Made by a program: the position numbers and the translations under genes
Assembly: GCF_009176725.1 (NCBI RefSeq)
Contig: NZ_AP020337.1
Coordinates: 3,789,501 to 3,853,500 of the forward strand
Direction: 5' to 3'
DNA: 64,000 nt
Origin: Pseudomonas sp. KUIN-1
GTDB lineage: Bacteria; Pseudomonadota; Gammaproteobacteria; Pseudomonadales; Pseudomonadaceae
Part shown: piece after piece, positions 58,890-64,000 of the stretch
Numbering within the stretch: position 1 is the stretch's first letter
Layout: the number at the start of each line of letters is the position of its first letter
Notes under the pieces: model-generated
Databases searched by the model: none
The model's input: only the letters and a program-made list of their open reading frames with translations
Told to the model about the DNA's origin: nothing

Positions 58890-59504
58890 ATGACCGAACC
58901 CATGCGCCTTACCGATCAGAAACGCGAATCCATCGTCCAGGCGGCTATTGCCGAATTCGGCGATCGTGGCTTCGAGATCACCAGCATGGACCGGATCGCC
59001 GCGCGGGCCAAGGTTTCCAAGCGTACGGTCTATAACCATTTCCCCAGCAAGGAAGAACTGTTCGCCGAGATGCTGCAGCGCCTCTGGAGCTGCGCCCCGC
59101 CGCAGGCTGAGGTGGTTTTTCGCCCGCAAATCGGGCTGCGCGAGCAGTTGCGGGAATTGCTGTGGGGCAAGATGCGCAATCTGACCAACAGCCACTTTAT
59201 CGACCTGGCCCGCGTGGTGGTCGGCGCCACCATTCACTCACCCGAACGGGCTCAGGTGTGGATGGCGCGTATCAATGAACGAGAAGAAACCTTCAGTGCC
59301 TGGATTCGCGCCGCGCAGAAGGACGGCCGCCTGAAGCCGGTTGACCCGGCCTTTGCCGCGACGCAAATGCATGCATTGCTCAAGTCGTTCGCGTTCTGGC
59401 CGCAGGTGACGTTCAGTGCTGCATTGCTTACCCCCGAGGAGCAGCACACGGTGGTCGAGTCGACGCTGGACATGTTTCTCGGCTGGTACGAAATAACCCG
59501 CTGA
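58890..59504 (+). CDS. TetR-family regulator (AcrR-like)
   Basis: 204 residues. TetR HTH (residues ~10-57: QKRESIVQAAIAEFGDRGFE, VSKRTVYNHFPSKEELFAEML) with a ligand domain rich in aromatic residues. I use the ATG at 58890 (MTEPMRLTD); a longer frame to 58830 overlaps the promoter. Divergent from the MBL-fold hydrolase, which it probably represses through the palindromes between them. Confidence 0.88.
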   Translation: MTEPMRLTDQKRESIVQAAIAEFGDRGFEITSMDRIAARAKVSKRTVYNHFPSKEELFAEMLQRLWSCAPPQAEVVFRPQIGLREQLRELLWGKMRNLTNSHFIDLARVVVGATIHSPERAQVWMARINEREETFSAWIRAAQKDGRLKPVDPAFAATQMHALLKSFAFWPQVTFSAALLTPEEQHTVVESTLDMFLGWYEITR

Positions 59505-59515
59505 CGCTGAAGCGG

Positions 59516-60811
59516 TCAGTCCAGCACAACGCCCCGGCACTCACCAAAGCCAATCGAGACGTGCCCTTCGCGATGACAACGGGCACGCAGAATCACTTCG
59601 TCGCCACTTTGCAGGAACATGCGCACTTCGCCATTGGGTAATGTGACCGGTTGTTTGCCGCCTGCGGTCATCTCCAGCAGGCTGCCATACTGACCTTCCT
59701 GGGGGCCGGACAACGTACCGGTGCCGAGCAGGTCACCCGGCTGCAATTTGCAGCCGTTAACGCTGTGATGCGCAACCATCTGCGCCACTGTCCAGTACAT
59801 GTTCAGCGAGTTGCTCAGACCCAGCCTGTGGGGCGCCAGCCCGTCGGCTTTCATCTGTGCAGTCCGCAATAGCACTTCCAGCTCGATATCCAGCGCCCCG
59901 CCCTGCTGATCGTGGTCATCGAGCAGATAAGACAGCGGTTGCGGATCGCCGTCCGGACGTGGCGGTTGGGCACGACGAAACGGTTCAAGCGCTTCGGCAG
60001 TCACCACCCAGGGCGAAATCGTCGTGGCAAAACTCTTGGACAGAAACGGTCCCAACGGCTGGTATTCCCATGCCTGTATGTCACGCGCCGACCAATCGTT
60101 GAGCAGGCAGAACCCGGCAATATGCTCAGCGGCCCGATCGATCCCGATGGACTCGCCCTGGGCATTCCCCGGCCCGATCCAGACCCCCAGTTCCAGTTCG
60201 TAATCCAGGCGTTGGCAGGGACCGAAAGCAGGAGCGTTCTGACCTGCCGCCAGGGTTTGTCCGCTGGGGCGCCGCACAGCCGTACCCGAGGGACACAAGG
60301 TCGACGCTCTGCCGTGATAGCCGATCGGCACGTATTTATAGTTGGGCAGCAGCGGGTTGTCCGGGCGGAACAGCTTGCCGACATTCAGCGCGTGATGAAT
60401 ACCGACGTAGAAGTCCGAGTAATCACCCACCCGAGCGGGCATGTGCAACGTGCACTCACTCATCGGCAACAACAAACCGGCAACGCCCTGCAGCCTGTCG
60501 CGCTGCGGGCTGTCTTCATCGAGCAACTGCAACAAGGCGGCGCGCAATGCCTGGCGGGCAGCGGCACCCAGTGCAAGAAAATCATTGAGCTGGTCGCGGC
60601 TGGCAACCTCGGCAACCTCGGCGGCCGGTGCCTGAAACACCCCGGCCTCTGTTGCTGCGCGCAGATCGAAAATCCTGTCGCCTATGGCCACTCCGCCACG
60701 CGGGCAGGTCTGGCCATGGCTGAACACGCCCAACGGCAGGTTCTGCAGCGGGAAATCGGCATGCCCGTTGGCAGATTCGACCCAGCTACGACGATTGAGC
60801 GCGGTAGTCAT
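59516..60811 (-). CDS. fahA: FahA, fumarylacetoacetase
   Basis: 431 residues. It hydrolyses fumarylacetoacetate to fumarate and acetoacetate, the last step of tyrosine breakdown. The N-terminal SH3-like domain (LPLGVFSHGQTCPRGGVAIG) and C-terminal metal site are seen: DYELELGVWIG (Glu-x-Glu) and LLNDWSARDIQAWEY (Asp). The start overlaps the hmgA stop (TGATG). No maiA follows; a TetR gene on the other strand ends 11 nt away. A longer open frame 5' is antisense or out of hmgA frame. Confidence 0.95.
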   Translation of the reverse strand: MTTALNRRSWVESANGHADFPLQNLPLGVFSHGQTCPRGGVAIGDRIFDLRAATEAGVFQAPAAEVAEVASRDQLNDFLALGAAARQALRAALLQLLDEDSPQRDRLQGVAGLLLPMSECTLHMPARVGDYSDFYVGIHHALNVGKLFRPDNPLLPNYKYVPIGYHGRASTLCPSGTAVRRPSGQTLAAGQNAPAFGPCQRLDYELELGVWIGPGNAQGESIGIDRAAEHIAGFCLLNDWSARDIQAWEYQPLGPFLSKSFATTISPWVVTAEALEPFRRAQPPRPDGDPQPLSYLLDDHDQQGGALDIELEVLLRTAQMKADGLAPHRLGLSNSLNMYWTVAQMVAHHSVNGCKLQPGDLLGTGTLSGPQEGQYGSLLEMTAGGKQPVTLPNGEVRMFLQSGDEVILRARCHREGHVSIGFGECRGVVLD

Positions 60812-62115
60812 CAGCGTGGCTCCTGGGTGAACGTCCTGGCCATATCCTTCCAGCAGGCATCGTAATCGGTTTGCAGTTGCGGACAGTCGAGCGCGTGACG
60901 ACTGGGGCGCAATACCTTGCCGGTTTCGAACATGAAGGCCATGGTGTTGTCGATCCTGTGCGGTTTCAGCTCGGCAGCAATGGCTTTTTCGGCGGTAACA
61001 TTGTCGGGGCCGTGCGCACTCATGCAGTTGTGCAGCGAAGCGCCACCGGGCATGAAACCTTCGGCCTTGGCGTCGTACGCGCCGTCGATCAGGCCCATGA
61101 ATTCGTTCATCAGGTTGCGGTGGAACCACGGCGGACGGAAGGTGTTTTCCGCCACCATCCAGCGCGGCGGGAAGATCACGAAATCGATATTAGCCTGGCC
61201 ATGAATAGCCCCCGGTGAGGTCAGCACGGTGAAAATCGATGGGTCCGGGTGATCGTAGCTGACCGTACCGATCGTGTTGAAACGCCGCAGGTCGTACTTG
61301 TACGGAACGTTGTTGCCGTGCCAGCCCACCACGTCAAAGGGTGAGTGCTCCAGTTGCGTCGACCACAGCTCACCGAGGAACTTCTGCACCAGTTGCATCG
61401 GCTGGCGACTGTCTTCAAACCAGGCAACCGGGGTCAGAAAATCACGTGAGTTGGCCAGCCCGTTGCTGCCGATCGGGCCCAGTTCCGGGAGGCGCAAGGC
61501 GCAACCGTGATTCTCGCAGAGGTAACCACGGGCGCTGCTGTCGAGCAGGTGCACGCTGAACTTCAAACCTCGCGGCAAGACGGCGATTTCCAGGGGCTCG
61601 ATGTCCAGCAGGCCCAGTTCGGTAACGATTCTGAGCCGGCCCTGCTGGGGCACCACCAGCCATTCGCCATCCGCGCTAAAGAACGCTCGCTGCATGGAGG
61701 TGTTGGCGGTGTACAGGTAAACGCTGACACCCTCGGCCTGCTCTGCCGCCGAGGTGCTGGCGAGGGGGATGAGACCGTCAATGAAATCGGTCGGTGCCGC
61801 GGGGATATCGAAGGCATTCCAGCGCAACCGGTTGGGGTTGATCGGCCCCGGCTCCTGACCGGCCATCTGCCGATCCATGCGCTGGTAACGCGAATGGGCT
61901 GCCGATGGCTTGATCCGATACAGCCAGGTACGTCGGGCTTCGCTGCGCGCGACCGTAAAGGCGGTGCCCGAGAACTGCTCGGCGTACAGACCCAGCGGAT
62001 GCTTTTGCGGCGAATTCTGGCCAACGGGCAGCGCGCCGGGCAGCACCTCGCTGCTGAACTGGTTGCCAAAGCCCGACTGATAAACCAATGCGCCGGAACT
62101 GGAGTGGATAGCCAT
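60811..62115 (-). CDS. hmgA: HmgA, homogentisate 1,2-dioxygenase
   Basis: 434 residues, non-heme iron cupin-type dioxygenase that opens homogentisate to maleylacetoacetate. [19 protein letters not shown] is the signature N-terminus. Iron ligands lie in the C-terminal third: [15 protein letters not shown] and [25 protein letters not shown] is also conserved. AGAGG lies 6 nt before the ATG. Loss of this gene gives brown pyomelanin in pseudomonads. Confidence 0.96.
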   Translation of the reverse strand: MAIHSSSGALVYQSGFGNQFSSEVLPGALPVGQNSPQKHPLGLYAEQFSGTAFTVARSEARRTWLYRIKPSAAHSRYQRMDRQMAGQEPGPINPNRLRWNAFDIPAAPTDFIDGLIPLASTSAAEQAEGVSVYLYTANTSMQRAFFSADGEWLVVPQQGRLRIVTELGLLDIEPLEIAVLPRGLKFSVHLLDSSARGYLCENHGCALRLPELGPIGSNGLANSRDFLTPVAWFEDSRQPMQLVQKFLGELWSTQLEHSPFDVVGWHGNNVPYKYDLRRFNTIGTVSYDHPDPSIFTVLTSPGAIHGQANIDFVIFPPRWMVAENTFRPPWFHRNLMNEFMGLIDGAYDAKAEGFMPGGASLHNCMSAHGPDNVTAEKAIAAELKPHRIDNTMAFMFETGKVLRPSRHALDCPQLQTDYDACWKDMARTFTQEPR

Positions 62116-62166
62116 CTGGACCTCTTGTTGTCATGGGGTCGGGCAGAGACAGGACGAAACATTATT

Positions 62167-62194
62167 TTACGTAAAGCGATTACGCATAACGTAA
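62167..62194. promoter_or_regulatory. Candidate HmgR operator between hmgA and hmgR
   Basis: TTACGTAA (62167-62174) and TTACG-CATAA-CGTAA (62180-62194), two inverted repeats with the same arms, in the 141-bp divergent gap. They cover the expected hmgA promoter, about 50-80 nt before its ATG. Repressor binding is inferred from position. Confidence 0.6.
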
Positions 62195-62256
62195 TTTGAG
62201 TTTGCCAGCCGGTCAAGCTATAAAGCTGCCTTTCCCGATCGGCGCACAGCACCCCC

Positions 62257-63048
62257 ATGACCCAGGAAACCGAAAGCCCCGCAGGCGGACGCCAGCAGAA
62301 GGTCCAGGCCGCTGAAGTCGGGCTGGGCGTGCTCAAGGCACTTGCCGAACTCGCCCCTGCCACGTCCCTTTCGAGACTGGCCGAACACCTGGGCATGCCC
62401 GCCAGCAAGGTTCATCGTTATCTGCAGGCGCTGATTGCCAGTGGCTTTGCCGAACAGGATGCTGTCAACAATCACTACGGGCTGGGGCGCGAGGCGTTGC
62501 AGGTGGGGCTGGCCTCGCTCGGCAAGCTGGATGTCCTCAAGGTGTCGGCCCCTTGGCTGGCCAGCCTGCGCGATGAGCTGAATCAGACCTGCTTTCTGGC
62601 GGTATGGGGCAACAAGGGGCCGACCGTGGTGTATGTCGAACCCTCGATGGGTGCGGTGACGCTGGTCACGCAGATCGGCTCGGTGCTGCCGCTGCTTGGC
62701 TCGTCCACCGGTTTGGTGTTCGACAGCTTTCTGAACGACCGCGAAACCGCTGCGCTTCGCGAGCAGGAAGTGCCGTTGCTGAGCGCCGCACAGGTGCGTG
62801 AGGTCGAGCAGCATGTCGAGCAGATTCGTACCGCCGGCGTGCACCAGATTCAGGGCTTGCTGATGCCGGGTATCAACGCAGCCTCCTCACCGCTGTTCGC
62901 CATGGGTGACAAGCTGGTGGGCGTGATTACCGTGGTCGGGCCGGGGTCGGTGTTGAACGACGCGACACAGGATCTGGCGGCCACGCGGCTTTTGCAAACG
63001 GCGGTGGCGATCAGCGAGCGCATGGGCGGTAGCCGTCCGTCAGACTGA
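62257..63048 (+). CDS. hmgR: IclR-family regulator, probable HmgR
   Basis: 263 residues. N-terminal winged helix (EVGLGVLKALAELAPATSLS, AEHLGMPASKVHRYLQALIA) and C-terminal IclR effector domain (NQTCFLAVWGNKGPTVVYVE; SSTGLVFDSFL). In P. putida the divergent HmgR represses the hmg genes until homogentisate binds. It ends 1 nt before the convergent diguanylate cyclase gene. Confidence 0.9.
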   Translation: MTQETESPAGGRQQKVQAAEVGLGVLKALAELAPATSLSRLAEHLGMPASKVHRYLQALIASGFAEQDAVNNHYGLGREALQVGLASLGKLDVLKVSAPWLASLRDELNQTCFLAVWGNKGPTVVYVEPSMGAVTLVTQIGSVLPLLGSSTGLVFDSFLNDRETAALREQEVPLLSAAQVREVEQHVEQIRTAGVHQIQGLLMPGINAASSPLFAMGDKLVGVITVVGPGSVLNDATQDLAATRLLQTAVAISERMGGSRPSD

Positions 63049-63049
63049 A

Positions 63050-64000
63050 TCAGGGGGAAGCACTGGATACCCTGGCAAAATGGCTATCTGCTTGCCACCC
63101 TTGAATCGAGCGACCTTCGACGCGGTTACGCCCTTTGGTTTTGGCCAGGTAAAGAAGTCGATCCGCTTCCTTCAGCGCAGCGGTGTGCGCATCCTTCTTC
63201 TCTGCTGCGTTGATCGCCACCACGCCCGAGCTGATGCTCAGCCTGCCCAGCGGGCTGGACGAGTGCTCTATACAACTGGCTTCAATGGATGATCTGATTT
63301 TTTCCGCAAGTTTCAGCGCCCCTGCCAGGTCGGTTTCAGGCAACAGAATGACAAACTCTTCGCCGCCGTAACGTGCAGCCATATCCCCAGACCGGTCGAG
63401 GCTGTTGCCAATCAGCCCCGCCACTTGCCTCAGGCAGTCGTCACCCTGCAGATGGCCGTAGGTGTCGTTGTATTGTTTGAACCAGTCGATATCCAGCAAA
63501 ATAATTGCGATGGTTGCATCATTCCGGCTAGCCCGCCCCCACTCCTGCTGCAAGGCCGTATCGAAGCAGCGTCGATTGGCCAGGTGCGTCAGGCTGTCCG
63601 TGTGAGCGATGATCTCCAGGTCGTTCCTGGCAATGTTCAGTTCCCCCTCCGCAGTGATCAACTGCTGGATTTGCCGATACAGCAGGACGCCCAGAAAAAC
63701 CAGCGCCAAGATAATGATGCCGGTGATGGTCATGGAGCGCTGTGCATAGGCCCACCAGGGCGCGAACACATGCTGACTGGAGATACCGGCAGCGGCGACG
63801 ATGGGCAATCCTGACACACGCCGATAGGCATAGATCCTTTCCACCCCATCCACCACGGAGTTGATCACTGCGGTGCCGCTGTCGCTGTACGGCAGATAGC
63901 GAGTGAAGATATCGCCCTTGGCCACATTGGTGGTCATCAGTGCGGTTAATGTGGGCCTACGCGCCAGCAGGTCGCCATTGTTCAGAGCGAGGAAGATCAC
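63050..64000 (-). CDS. Membrane diguanylate cyclase, GGDEF family (5' end outside window)
   Basis: 316 C-terminal residues are present. The end of a periplasmic Cache/PDC-like sensor (VINSVVDGVERIYAYRRVSG) precedes a membrane helix (ITGIIILALVFLGVLLYRQI, ~75-95) and a GGDEF domain (~130-295). The catalytic motif is GGEEF in MAARYGGEEFVILLPE, with an inhibitory I-site RxxD (RSGD) five residues before it, so the enzyme looks active and product-inhibited. It makes cyclic di-GMP, which favours exopolysaccharide and biofilm. No EAL domain in the visible part. Confidence 0.92.
   Translation of the reverse strand: MIFLALNNGDLLARRPTLTALMTTNVAKGDIFTRYLPYSDSGTAVINSVVDGVERIYAYRRVSGLPIVAAAGISSQHVFAPWWAYAQRSMTITGIIILALVFLGVLLYRQIQQLITAEGELNIARNDLEIIAHTDSLTHLANRRCFDTALQQEWGRASRNDATIAIILLDIDWFKQYNDTYGHLQGDDCLRQVAGLIGNSLDRSGDMAARYGGEEFVILLPETDLAGALKLAEKIRSSIEASCIEHSSSPLGRLSISSGVVAINAAEKKDAHTAALKEADRLLYLAKTKGRNRVEGRSIQGWQADSHFARVSSASP

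Overview
The window looks like a chromosomal segment of a fluorescent pseudomonad, most probably the Pseudomonas syringae group. The order nagZ-psrA-lexA-sulA ... topA ... fadA-fadB ... usp-uup-slt is core Pseudomonas gene order. A psl-type exopolysaccharide cluster without pslC and with an extra acyltransferase before pslK, together with intergenic repeats that translate into DUF1534-like peptides, points to P. syringae. Codon use is GC-rich and uniform. I saw no prophage, transposase, CRISPR array, tRNA or rRNA.

Layout. (1) 1-8292: myo-inositol catabolism, a minus-strand operon iolC-iolE-iolB-mmsA(iolA)-iolI-iolD that runs off the left edge, with a divergent RpiR-type regulator (iolR). (2) 8304-11331: a tightly overlapping ybhP-clsB-ybhN set (phospholipid synthesis and membrane). 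(3) 11536-16272: a cytochrome b561 gene, then methylthioinosine phosphorylase and nagZ, the TetR regulator psrA, and the SOS pair lexA-sulA. (4) 16337-23392: topA and small conserved proteins, then the fadBA fatty-acid beta-oxidation operon. (5) 23393-31102: a gene-poor stretch with a plus-strand terminator that suggests an unannotated transcript, then a small membrane protein, a universal stress protein, Uup, Slt, a MOSC protein and CheV. (6) 31553-33714: a possible degenerate HPt protein, a NarL-type response regulator and a YegS-type lipid kinase. (7) 34237-48520: the psl cluster A-B-D-E-F-G-H-I-J-acyltransferase-K, 11 genes mostly overlapping or a few bases apart. (8) 48454-59504: accessory genes: a LysR/TDT transporter pair, an EthD protein, a repeat-rich 790-bp block, a secreted DUF4432 protein, a DJ-1/PfpI protein, a 49-residue charged protein, LysR and MFS genes, and a divergent MBL-hydrolase/TetR pair. 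(9) 59516-63048: homogentisate (tyrosine) catabolism, hmgA-fahA with a divergent IclR regulator. (10) 63050-64000: a diguanylate cyclase cut by the right edge.

How the genes work together. The iol operon takes inosose to malonate semialdehyde and acetyl-CoA, under a regulator whose likely operator lies in the divergent promoter. psrA is the fatty-acid-responsive regulator and lies near the fadBA operon it may control. The psl genes supply a UndP-primed, Wzx/Wzy-type exopolysaccharide, and nearby signalling genes (CheV, response regulator, diguanylate cyclase at the right edge) could affect biofilm state. I found no defence island or clearly novel multi-gene system. The best leads are the repeat block at 52165-52815, the modified psl cluster, the orphan terminator at 24043-24067 and the His-less HPt-like protein.
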